This document shows, piece by piece, positions 6,858 through 14,140 of a stretch of 15,503 nucleotides of DNA (the first letter of the stretch is position 1; every line of letters begins with the position of its first letter). A program made the translations under genes and the position numbers. Source of the DNA: Actinomycetes bacterium (GTDB taxonomy: Bacteria; Actinomycetota; Aquicultoria; CAJVYJ01); contig JAUVQW010000012.1 of the NCBI GenBank assembly GCA_030597945.1, forward strand, positions 1 to 15,503, written 5' to 3'. A model generated the notes under the pieces. That model had not been told where the DNA came from. It did no database searches and saw nothing but the letters and a program-made list of their open reading frames with translations.

Positions 6858-7379
6858 TTACTTTTTAATGGCCAGCTTTTCGCCACATCCTGGACAAAAA
6901 CTGTCATCAATCTTATATTCAAAACCACAGGATTGGCAAGTAAGCTCATTTATGGCGCTGCCGCAACCAATACAGAATTTAGAATTATTATTATTCTTCT
7001 CGCCGCAATGAGGGCACTTTACACCCGGAACCTTTTGCTTCGCCGACTTTGATATAGACCCCAGGTTCTTCTTTTTACCCTTGCCCTCTTTACTATCAAT
7101 TTCTTCTAGAACAGCTACCGCTTCCCTCTCCAGCTTGTCTCTGATCGCACCATAATCTTCCTCTGAAAGCTTGGCTGTCTTAAAATCGAACTCTACGTCT
7201 TTAATTGATTGATATAGCGCGTCCTTTTTTGCGTGAAGAGTGCTTAAAGGTGTCTCTTCATAGTAATTCTCAAATAAGTTCTTTGGACTCCTCCTAAGAA
7301 ACGGCTGCATTACAAAGATCGCACCGCCACCCATGATTATCAACCAAGTTACATATCCAAAAAAGAGACTAGTATCCAT
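6858..7379 (-). CDS. CcmI-like membrane protein with double zinc ribbon
   Basis: The 173-residue protein has one N-terminal membrane helix at about 6-25 and then a segment, residues 49-95, with the pattern KKDALYQSIKDVEFDF-KTAKLSEEDY. This pattern is typical of the region after the first helix in CcmI/NrfG-type proteins of cytochrome c maturation clusters. The C-terminus carries two zinc ribbons with Cys pairs at 122/125 with 136/139, and at 148/151 with 162/165. It takes the place where CcmI follows CcmH, only 3 nt after the ccmH stop, with GGAG of that gene's end as ribosome site. CcmI normally presents apocytochromes to the haem ligation complex through TPR repeats; none are seen here. The zinc ribbons should lie in the cytoplasm if the helix is a signal anchor running out to in. 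The role is inferred from position. Confidence 0.65.
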   Translation of the reverse strand: MDTSLFFGYVTWLIIMGGGAIFVMQPFLRRSPKNLFENYYEETPLSTLHAKKDALYQSIKDVEFDFKTAKLSEEDYGAIRDKLEREAVAVLEEIDSKEGKGKKKNLGSISKSAKQKVPGVKCPHCGEKNNNNSKFCIGCGSAINELTCQSCGFEYKIDDSFCPGCGEKLAIKK

Positions 7380-7382
7380 TAA

Positions 7383-7895
7383 CTACCACTCCAGATCATC
7401 AAGATCATCTTTTAATTTATCTTTGTATTTATCATCGATAGAACTATCGGCGCTTTTTGGGTCTGATTTATCTTTCTCGATAAGTGCTTCGCTTGCCTTA
7501 TTTCTTTTAACCCAGCCCAACAAGACTACGGTAAGGCCGATACTTCCAGCTATCACGAGGATGAACGGTGTCGCGTAAGCCATCCAATTAAAGCCTTCTT
7601 TCGGCGGAGCGGCAAGCAGCTGATCACCGTAATTTGTCCTTAAAAATGTAGCGATCTCTGCCTTGGGCTCGCCGTCATCGATCATCTTTGCGATAATTTC
7701 TTTTAAGTTAGCGCTCGTACTGCAAGTCTCGCTCTCACAATCCTTTAAGTTTTCGTTACAACCGCAGTTACAGATGAAATCATTTGCTATCGCCTTGAGT
7801 TCTGGGCTATCTTCAGCCAAAGCAACCTGTGTCATAGCAATATTCAATATAAACATAACGCTTAATACTATTAATATCGATTTTTTATGCTTCAC
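7383..7895 (-). CDS. ccmH: CcmH-type thioredox protein with altered cysteine motif
   Basis: CcmH keeps the CxxCH haem-binding site of apocytochromes reduced and takes part in haem ligation. This 170-residue protein has a signal peptide or anchor ending near ALA-ED at 25-29, a CcmH domain at about 31-97 ending in the family-typical FLRTNYGDQLLAAPP, and a membrane helix at about 107-128, followed by an acidic, charged tail. In place of the usual LRCxxCxxxS motif it has CNCGCNENLKDC-x4-C, with cysteines at 42, 44, 46, 53 and 58. The start is a GTG at 7895, with GGAGG seven nucleotides upstream; the gene overlaps the end of ccmF by 11 nt. An ordinary CxxC CcmH is ruled out by the sequence, but domain and context make the family assignment firm. 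Confidence 0.8.
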   Translation of the reverse strand: MKHKKSILIVLSVMFILNIAMTQVALAEDSPELKAIANDFICNCGCNENLKDCESETCSTSANLKEIIAKMIDDGEPKAEIATFLRTNYGDQLLAAPPKEGFNWMAYATPFILVIAGSIGLTVVLLGWVKRNKASEALIEKDKSDPKSADSSIDDKYKDKLKDDLDDLEW

Positions 7896-9879
7896 TTATG
7901 GCCTCCTGCCTGGCATAGATAGCTGCTAATCTTCTTTTCTCGGTTGGATCCGGCCAGTACGCGATCATCGTTCCAAGGAATACTACAAATCCGGACACCC
8001 ACAACCATTGCATGAGAGGATTTATTATCAACGTGAATCCTCCAGTCCCATCGGCATCGATGCCTGACGGAATTATATATATATCTTCCTTAAGATTTGA
8101 CCTAACCCCTACTCTTGTCCAAGGCTGGTCCATTTGTGCACTGCTATATAATTCTTTTCTGGGCGTGATCGTCTCAATCTCACGATCCCCTCTAAATATC
8201 GTCATGACGGCTGCTTGAGTTGCCTTTTCCGCGTCTTCAAACTCTTTTGATTCAATATACTTAATACTGTAAGATCCAATAGAGGCAACGTCTCCCGGTT
8301 TCATCGTTACGTCCTTTTCGATCTTGTAAGGTCCGCCCGCTATCGCAAAAAAGACCATGACCAGCCCTATATGTACTATATAGCCGCCATATCTTCTCTT
8401 ATTTCTCCAAACTAGGTTTGTAAAAGATGTCAGTATATCCTCACCGGTCATACGATGGCGAGCACTAGTGCCCCTATAAAACTCAAAGATAATGGTAGCC
8501 AAGGTAAAGACGCAGAGCACTAATACGGACAGTACCCACGGATTCCTGACGCCGATTGCAGCAATTGTGGGAATGGCGATCATCGCCGCTCCAAGTGGAT
8601 ACATAAAGTTCTTTCTTAAATTTGCTACGGTAGCCCTTCGCCATGCTATCAAGGGACCAAAGCCCATCAAAAACAGAAGTACCATACCAAGCGGTACCGC
8701 CATCTGGTTATAGAAAGGTGCTCCCACTGTTATCTTGCTTCCGGTCACGGCCTCAGAGATAAACGGAAACGTTACCCCCCAAAGGACCATAAAAGTCATT
8801 CCTAGCAATACGATATTGTTAAAGAGAAAAGCACTCTCCCGCGAGATTATAGAATCCAACTCATTATCAGACTTTAATAGCGGCAATCTATATATCAGCA
8901 TGCCAAAACCAAAGGCAAGTGTTATAAAAAGGAACACACCAAGGTACGGACCTAGGCCCGACTGTGAAAACGTGTGGACCGAATTGACGATACCGCTTCT
9001 GGTGATCAGAGTACCGTAAATCGTTAGCGAAAATGTCAACGTGACAAGTGCCATGTTCCATATCTTCAACATGCCTTTCTTCTCTTGGATCATTATTGAA
9101 TGCATGAACGCTGATGCGACAAGCCACGGCATAAACGATGAGTTCTCGACCGGATCCCAGCCCCAGTATCCGCCCCATCCCAATGTGTAATAAGCCCACC
9201 ATGCACCGACAAGATTACCGACAGTCAACCAAAACCAACCCCATATGATCCATCTACGCGTTGTCCTGATCCACATATCACCAAGTTTTCCGCTGATCAT
9301 CGCAGCCATGGCAAAAGCGAAAGGGATTGCAAAGCTTACATATCCCAGATATGTCGTCGGTGGATGAAGATACATGCCAGGATTGTGTAGCATCGGATTT
9401 AGCCCCTGCCCGTCAGCCGGGACTATGGGCAGTCTCTCGAAAGGATTCGAGATGAATACCATAAGACTGGTAAAGAAAAAGACTATCAACGCAAGGATAG
9501 TCGTCACATAAGGCATCGACTCTCTGTTTCTGTGTTGGTTCTGGATTATTACAATAGCACCATAGATACCTAGAAATGTGGCCCACATAAGTAGTGAGCC
9601 ATTATTGCCAGCCCAAGTAGCCGAGATCGTATATATTGTGGATAGCGCGCGGTTGGAGTACTCGTAAACGTATTTTACTGAAAAATCTCTGGCCAGAAAG
9701 GAGTACAAGAGGGTGCTGTATGAAATGATCACCAAGACACCGATCGAAATAGCCGCTCTCTCTGCGCTCGCTATCATCGATTTCTTACCTAGCCTCACCC
9801 CGACAAGCGACATTATTGCTACATACAGCGAGACTATCATCGTCGAGACTAACGTTAAATACCCTAGGAGTGGGACCAT
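7885..9879 (-). CDS. ccmF: Haem lyase CcmF
   Basis: CcmF is the large membrane protein that takes haem from CcmE and joins it to apocytochrome c. The 664-residue protein has many hydrophobic helices and the WWD signature GWGGYWGWDPVENSSFMPWL at 234-253. Histidines at the places expected for haem ligation are H165 and H172 (LHNPGMYLHPP), H302 (VHTFSQ) and H503 (IVHIG). A soluble outer domain occupies about 520-625 before the last helix, as in the family. Length is typical. The ATG at 9879 has only a distant purine-rich site (GGAAAGG about 13 nt upstream), so the exact start is less sure than the gene. It follows ccmE after 49 nt and overlaps ccmH. Confidence 0.95.
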   Translation of the reverse strand: MVPLLGYLTLVSTMIVSLYVAIMSLVGVRLGKKSMIASAERAAISIGVLVIISYSTLLYSFLARDFSVKYVYEYSNRALSTIYTISATWAGNNGSLLMWATFLGIYGAIVIIQNQHRNRESMPYVTTILALIVFFFTSLMVFISNPFERLPIVPADGQGLNPMLHNPGMYLHPPTTYLGYVSFAIPFAFAMAAMISGKLGDMWIRTTRRWIIWGWFWLTVGNLVGAWWAYYTLGWGGYWGWDPVENSSFMPWLVASAFMHSIMIQEKKGMLKIWNMALVTLTFSLTIYGTLITRSGIVNSVHTFSQSGLGPYLGVFLFITLAFGFGMLIYRLPLLKSDNELDSIISRESAFLFNNIVLLGMTFMVLWGVTFPFISEAVTGSKITVGAPFYNQMAVPLGMVLLFLMGFGPLIAWRRATVANLRKNFMYPLGAAMIAIPTIAAIGVRNPWVLSVLVLCVFTLATIIFEFYRGTSARHRMTGEDILTSFTNLVWRNKRRYGGYIVHIGLVMVFFAIAGGPYKIEKDVTMKPGDVASIGSYSIKYIESKEFEDAEKATQAAVMTIFRGDREIETITPRKELYSSAQMDQPWTRVGVRSNLKEDIYIIPSGIDADGTGGFTLIINPLMQWLWVSGFVVFLGTMIAYWPDPTEKRRLAAIYARQEAISEA

Positions 9880-9928
9880 CTATATAAAAACCTTTCCTAA
9901 AATTTTATAGTCTTTCCTTGCCACAGTA

Positions 9929-10411
9929 TTAAATGCCCTCCTCGACCTGATCAGGCCGTTTTACGTCTACATACTTTGACGGACATTTTGCAATCAACTG
10001 ATCGGCGATAAATTCGCCGTCTTCGTTATATTTTCCTTCTACTATCGCCATGCCTCCGGCCTTGAACGTGTCGGGAACTATACCATCGTACTTTATTTTT
10101 ATCGTCTCACTTTTTTTAGCATTTTCCATGTTTACCATTACCAGTTTATTTTTGACGTCGCCTCGCTCATCGGTTAAGTGAAATTCCCATTTTCGACCGA
10201 CGTTGTCGCCTTCGAGCTCTTCGTCGACGACCAACCCTCCGATTCTCACTCGGTCTTCATGGATCGCCTTATCGTTTTTTACCTTCGATATCAACTCGCT
10301 CGGTTTCATGTAGTAAACGGCACTACTGGTCGTCGTAAAGTAGAGAAGGGCACCCATCACGCCTATGATGACCGCTATAGCTACATAAAATTTTGTCTTT
10401 TTCCTTGCCAT
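9929..10411 (-). CDS. ccmE: Haem chaperone CcmE, Cys/Tyr (CPSKY) type
   Basis: CcmE carries haem covalently from CcmC to CcmF on the outer side of the membrane. The 160-residue protein has a short basic start, a membrane anchor at about 8-27 and an OB-fold domain at about 50-142. Instead of the His-containing haem motif of proteobacterial CcmE, it has AKCPSKY with C143 and Y147. This is the CxxxY variant known from some delta-proteobacteria and archaea and called System I*. The C-terminal tail after it is short and acidic. The ATG at 10411 has a good AGAGAGGAAG ribosome site. It is the first gene of the ccm cluster, downstream of a roughly 600-nt non-coding stretch that includes a minus-strand terminator. 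Confidence 0.93.
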   Translation of the reverse strand: MARKKTKFYVAIAVIIGVMGALLYFTTTSSAVYYMKPSELISKVKNDKAIHEDRVRIGGLVVDEELEGDNVGRKWEFHLTDERGDVKNKLVMVNMENAKKSETIKIKYDGIVPDTFKAGGMAIVEGKYNEDGEFIADQLIAKCPSKYVDVKRPDQVEEGI

Positions 10412-10479
10412 GACTTCCTCTCTTTTTAAATCTTTCCTGTTTACTCTAGTCGTTTCCGGATCCTAAAAAATCCTAGATA

Positions 10480-10485
10480 ATTATA
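10480..10485 (-). promoter_or_regulatory. Candidate -10 box for ccmE
   Basis: A perfect TATAAT on the minus strand lies about 70 nt upstream of the ccmE start. The hexamer 17 nt further upstream is GCCATG, a poor -35, so the promoter is uncertain; an activator-dependent promoter would be one explanation. Confidence 0.3.
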
Positions 10486-10516
10486 CACCCCCACCGCAAC
10501 AACATGGCTGATATTG

Positions 10517-10549
10517 CCATATCCGCGAGTGAGGGTCATGGTTTTTTTT
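10517..10549 (+). terminator. Weak plus-strand terminator-like hairpin
   Basis: CCAT (10517-10520) and ATGG (10538-10541) pair around an internal loop and a further CC/GG pair, followed directly by eight T residues (10542-10549). No plus-strand gene lies upstream in this gap, so it either ends a short unannotated RNA or is chance. Confidence 0.25.
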
Positions 10550-10568
10550 AATATTTTCACTAGCTTTG

Positions 10569-10717
10569 AAAATGTCAGTTCTACTCAAATCTTATCTTTT
10601 TCCTTGTCATATAATCACCTATAAAAAAACTGTTGAACACTGATAGGACAAGCGTTTCAACAGATATATTAATAACTATCATCACATCTCTGTACTTGCC
10701 TGAACAACTGACATTTT
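10569..10717. repeat. 149-bp segment bounded by perfect 12-bp inverted repeats
   Basis: AAAATGTCAGTT (10569-10580) and its exact complement AACTGACATTTT (10706-10717) bound 125 nt of non-coding DNA. This looks like a small non-autonomous mobile element (MITE-like) or the remnant of an insertion sequence. I see no flanking direct duplication and no transposase fragment, and only one copy is in the window. A minus-strand terminator hairpin lies inside. Confidence 0.4.
10623..10663 (-). terminator. Intrinsic terminator upstream of ccmE
   Basis: On the minus strand CTGTTGAA and TTCAACAG (10656-10663 and 10630-10637) form a perfect 8-bp stem around an 18-nt loop, followed directly by seven T residues (10623-10629). 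It would stop transcripts coming from leuS-yraN or from an RNA in 10664-11008, and so isolates ccmE. Confidence 0.6.
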
Positions 10718-10872
10718 ATCATCGATAACATCTTTATACAATATTTTTTTGATGGGTAGAGCGCGAAGGGCAGAGAGCTGAAAACTGAAAGCAGATTCAA
10801 GAACCGTAAAAGAAAGAATTATGGAAAAAGCAAAGTACGTGACTACAGGGCTTGCTCTATCTATAGATTGTA

Positions 10873-10886
10873 TCGAGTAAACTCGA
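10873..10886. other. Palindrome TCGAGT-AA-ACTCGA
   Basis: A perfect 6-2-6 palindrome in non-coding DNA downstream of yraN. It has the form of a dimeric repressor operator or a small hairpin. No gene start is close to it, and I recognise no known operator consensus. Confidence 0.3.
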
Positions 10887-10901
10887 CCACTCCATATTTA
10901 A

Positions 10902-10969
10902 CCGATCTTAAATTTCTTTAATTGAAAAGTATGACATGAACTTTTATAGCGAATACAATTTAAGATCGG
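10902..10969. repeat. 13-bp inverted repeat with nested hairpin downstream of yraN
   Basis: CCGATCTTAAATT (10902-10914) and AATTTAAGATCGG (10957-10969) are perfect complements. Inside, AAAAGT (10925-10930) and ACTTTT (10940-10945) form a second stem. No U-run follows on either strand, so it is not a simple terminator. It lies 40 nt from the 3' end of yraN. The interior also holds a promoter-like pair on the plus strand, TTGAAA at 10922-10927 and TATAGC at 10945-10950, spaced 17 nt. Confidence 0.5.
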
Positions 10970-11008
10970 CAGCTCGAATCTGTTGACTGCTTTATGCTCT
11001 TCGCATCC

Positions 11009-11383
11009 CTACATAAATGCGTTCTCGATGTGATCTATCGAGTGGATATTTCTTTTTACCTCGATAGATAAGACATCAAAACGACAAGTGATGTTCTTAT
11101 CTCTTAGATTTGAATAATATTGATCGGCAATCTTTCTTATCTTAGTTTGTTTTCTTTCATCCACCGATTCAAACGGCTTACCGAACTTTTCATCGCTTCT
11201 AGTCTTTACCTCCACAAAGACTAGGTAATCACCTTTTTTGGCGATTAAATCTATCTCGCCAATCGCGCATCGATAAGAGCGTTCGATGATGCGATAACCT
11301 TGTCTTTGAAGGTGGCGAGCAGCAAGCCGTTCGCCTTTTTTTCCAAGACCGTTGCCGCCAATATTTGATCTCTTTTTAATCAT
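11009..11383 (-). CDS. yraN: UPF0102 family protein YraN (restriction-endonuclease-like fold)
   Basis: The 124-residue protein matches the UPF0102/YraN family, which has a restriction-endonuclease-like fold and an uncertain role in DNA metabolism. Visible family features are GKKGERLAARHLQRQGYRII at residues 14-33, then GEIDLIA at 42-48 and VFVEVKTR at 55-62; the last two supply the E-x-D and E-x-K residues of the nuclease-like active site. Length is normal. The ATG at 11383 has no clear ribosome site, and an upstream ATG is stopped at once, so the start is less certain. It lies 25 nt downstream of leuS on the same strand and is probably cotranscribed with it. Confidence 0.88.
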   Translation of the reverse strand: MIKKRSNIGGNGLGKKGERLAARHLQRQGYRIIERSYRCAIGEIDLIAKKGDYLVFVEVKTRSDEKFGKPFESVDERKQTKIRKIADQYYSNLRDKNITCRFDVLSIEVKRNIHSIDHIENAFM

Positions 11384-11408
11384 TATCTCATTTTTTTTAG
11401 CCTGGCTA

Positions 11409-13934
11409 TTACTTTGCTACAATATTTACAAGCTTGTCAGGTACGATGATGATTTTTTTTATTTCAAGTCCATTTAATTGATTAACTATTTTTTCTGACG
11501 CAAGCGCCAGTTCTTCAACTTCTTGCTCACTTGCCCCACGGGTAATGATAAGCTTATCTCTTAGCTTTCCGTTGACTTGAATGACTACAGTAACCTCATC
11601 GCTAATAGCTAAGTCATTATCGAATACCGGCCACGCTCTTCTATGAATGCTGAATTCATTTCCCAATAATTCCCAAAGCTCCTCAGTTATGTGAGGCGCA
11701 AGCGGTGCGACAAGAAGTAGCAAATTTTCCAATAGGTCTTTTATGAGCCGTTTATTTCTCTTATCCTTATTCATCTTTCCGGTATATAAGTAGCCGGCAT
11801 TTACCAGCTCCATAATGGCACTGATGGATGTATTAAAATTATGGCGCTCAAAATCCATGGATACTTTTTTTATAGTCGAATGAAGGGTCTGCAGAAGATA
11901 TTGATCATCATCACTAAAATCAGGTGTAGGCCTTCCCTGTTTTTTTAACTCGATTAGACCCCTCCAGTGCGACGCATTATCAACGCCTGCTTCCTCTTTA
12001 TACAAATCAATATTGTCATCCACAAAACGCCACAAGCGATTAAGGAACCGATATATCCCTTCTACTCCCTCGTGGCTCCACTCCAGATCCTTCTCGGGAG
12101 GAGCAGCAAAAAGAATGAACATCCTGGCGGTGTCCGCACCGTAATTATCTATTATCTCCTCCGGTGAGACGACGTTTCCGCGGGACTTAGACATCGTCGC
12201 CCCGTCGAGTTTCACCATTCCCTGCGTTAAAAGGTTCTGAAAAGGTTCCACAGCATACATCAGTTCCATGTCTGAAAAGACCTTGGTGAAAAAGCGAGCA
12301 TAAAGAAGATGGAGGACCGCATGCTCAATACCTCCGATATACTGATCTACATCCATCCAGTAATCTACCCTCTTAGGATCGAATGGCCCGGTTTCAGTAT
12401 GGGGGCTGCAAAAGCGCAGGAAATACCAAGAAGAACAGGTAAACGTATCCATCGTGTCAGTTTCTCGCCTTGCAGACCCACCGCATTTTGGACATTTAGT
12501 CTTATAGAATGATTCTTTCGTGCTAAGGGTCTCTCCCTTAGACACGTCAAGATCATCTGGTAATATTACTGGTAGGTCCCTTTCATCAAGGGGAACGATT
12601 CCGCAATCGTCACAATATACTACCGGTATGGGATTACCCCAATATCTCTGTCTCGATATTAACCAATCCCTTAATCTGTAAGTCGTTGAAGCCTTACCGT
12701 ATTCCATTTCTTTTAACCAATGAGTGATCTTAGGTATGGCTTTGCTAACTGAAAGACCGTTAAAAGGGCCTGAATTTGTTAAAACTCCGTCCTCGGTAAA
12801 AGCTTCTTCCATATCTTCCATCATTGATTTTGAATCGATCGGTTCGATTACAACGTTTATTGGAAGTCCGTATTTATTGGCAAACTCAAAATCTCTCTGG
12901 TCGTGAGCCGGAACTGCCATAACGGCACCCGTTCCATATCCCATCAAAACGTAGTCCGCTAACCAAATAGGAATTTTTTCTTTATTGACCGGGTTGATCA
13001 CGTTTTTTCCGGTAAAGATCCCTTCTTTTTCAAAATCGCTTGATATTCTATCGACAGAGCTCTTTGAAGATACACGTCTAACGAAATCCTTTATCTCAAT
13101 TTCCCGATCCGAACCTTCGATGATCTTGGCAACAGATTTGTGTTCAGGAGAGAGAAGAAAAAAGGTTGCGCCGAATAGCGTGTCTGGCCTAGTAGTAAAA
13201 ACTGAAATGGTATCCGAACCATCCTCAAGAGGAAAGTCCACCATCGCACCTTCACTCTTACCGATCCAGTTCTCCTGCATCACCTTTACCCTTTCGGGCC
13301 AACCGGTTAGAAGTTCTAGATCATGAAGCAGCCTTTCAGCGTAATCGGTTATCTTAAAAAACCATTGCTCAAGTTCCTTCATCTCGACTATAGAGTGACA
13401 ACGCCAACAAAGATCGTTTTCTACTTGCTCGTTGGCAAGCACTGTAGCACATGATGGACACCAATTGACCTTGGACTTGGCCCTATAGACTAGACCCTCT
13501 CTGTAGAATTTAAGAAAGATGGATTGGCCCCATCCGTAATACTCAGGGTCAGATGTGACAACAACCCGTTCCCAATCGTAACTGAGGCCAAGCTGTTTCA
13601 TCTGGTGGCGTTGCCTCTCAATATTCATATAAGTCCATGTTTTGGGATGGCTGTTATTCTTGATAGCGGCATTTTCTGCAGGAAGACCGAATGAATCCCA
13701 ACCGATCGGATGCAGGACATTATATCCCCTCATAGAATTATGACGGGCAATGACATCACCAATAGCGTAATTTCGGACGTGACCCATATGAAGGTCACCT
13801 GATGGATAAGGAAACATCTCTAAGATATATTTCTTCTCTCTAGAATCATCCTCGATCGCACTGTAAAGGCTCTCTTCATCCCACTTATCTTGCCATTTTT
13901 TCTCGATATCGCCCGGTTGATACTTATCGCTCAT
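11409..13934 (-). CDS. leuS: Leucyl-tRNA synthetase
   Basis: This 841-residue class I synthetase attaches leucine to tRNA-Leu in the cytoplasm. The HIGH motif is present as HMGH at residues 49-52 and KMSKS as TMSKS at 580-584. The first zinc-binding cluster uses C159, C162, C176 and C179, and a second pair of pairs is at C441/C444 with C481/C484. The CP1 editing domain is intact, with TTRPD at 247-251 and GTGAVMAVPAHDQRD at 334-348, which includes the aspartate that recognises mischarged amino acids. The C-terminus has the expected anticodon-binding helical bundle and a short final domain. Length is typical for the bacterial enzyme. The ATG at 13934 has a GGAGG ribosome site six nucleotides upstream. 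No T-box is seen in the 206 nt ahead of it. Confidence 0.97.
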   Translation of the reverse strand: MSDKYQPGDIEKKWQDKWDEESLYSAIEDDSREKKYILEMFPYPSGDLHMGHVRNYAIGDVIARHNSMRGYNVLHPIGWDSFGLPAENAAIKNNSHPKTWTYMNIERQRHQMKQLGLSYDWERVVVTSDPEYYGWGQSIFLKFYREGLVYRAKSKVNWCPSCATVLANEQVENDLCWRCHSIVEMKELEQWFFKITDYAERLLHDLELLTGWPERVKVMQENWIGKSEGAMVDFPLEDGSDTISVFTTRPDTLFGATFFLLSPEHKSVAKIIEGSDREIEIKDFVRRVSSKSSVDRISSDFEKEGIFTGKNVINPVNKEKIPIWLADYVLMGYGTGAVMAVPAHDQRDFEFANKYGLPINVVIEPIDSKSMMEDMEEAFTEDGVLTNSGPFNGLSVSKAIPKITHWLKEMEYGKASTTYRLRDWLISRQRYWGNPIPVVYCDDCGIVPLDERDLPVILPDDLDVSKGETLSTKESFYKTKCPKCGGSARRETDTMDTFTCSSWYFLRFCSPHTETGPFDPKRVDYWMDVDQYIGGIEHAVLHLLYARFFTKVFSDMELMYAVEPFQNLLTQGMVKLDGATMSKSRGNVVSPEEIIDNYGADTARMFILFAAPPEKDLEWSHEGVEGIYRFLNRLWRFVDDNIDLYKEEAGVDNASHWRGLIELKKQGRPTPDFSDDDQYLLQTLHSTIKKVSMDFERHNFNTSISAIMELVNAGYLYTGKMNKDKRNKRLIKDLLENLLLLVAPLAPHITEELWELLGNEFSIHRRAWPVFDNDLAISDEVTVVIQVNGKLRDKLIITRGASEQEVEELALASEKIVNQLNGLEIKKIIIVPDKLVNIVAK

Positions 13935-14140
13935 CTATCCTCCAGATATGAAGCATATAGCTCATCATTTTAATCTATGACTGCTGACTTTAAAAGAAAT
14001 CCCATATTTTTTAACCTTGCTTGCCGTCTAAATGGCTACTTTGATTATTTTTTTATAAAATATTAAGTTTTTCAAGTATATAACCGATATTAAACTATAT
14101 TTATATCTATGATTCGTTATCAATTTATTTAAAGGATGTA

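Larger units (their letters stand above)
10412..11008. other. Gene-free intergenic stretch between yraN and ccmE
   Basis: About 600 nt without a convincing gene on either strand. The sites listed separately here are a -10 box, two terminator-like hairpins, a 12-bp terminal inverted repeat pair, a palindrome and a 13-bp inverted repeat. Two tiny open frames were seen: minus 10610-10581, nine residues with a ribosome-site-like AGGTGAT before it, and plus 10821-10880, nineteen residues. Neither is accepted as a gene. Confidence 0.6.

Noticed and set aside
10821..10880. Nineteen-residue plus-strand frame in the yraN-ccmE gap
   Set aside because: Too short, and only a weak purine-rich stretch lies upstream; it ends within the palindrome and shows no family trait.
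13935..14140. Promoter boxes in the leuS/HD-GYP divergent region
   Set aside because: Several TATAAA or TATGAT-like hexamers occur in this AT-rich DNA, but none has a -35 partner at a proper spacing.
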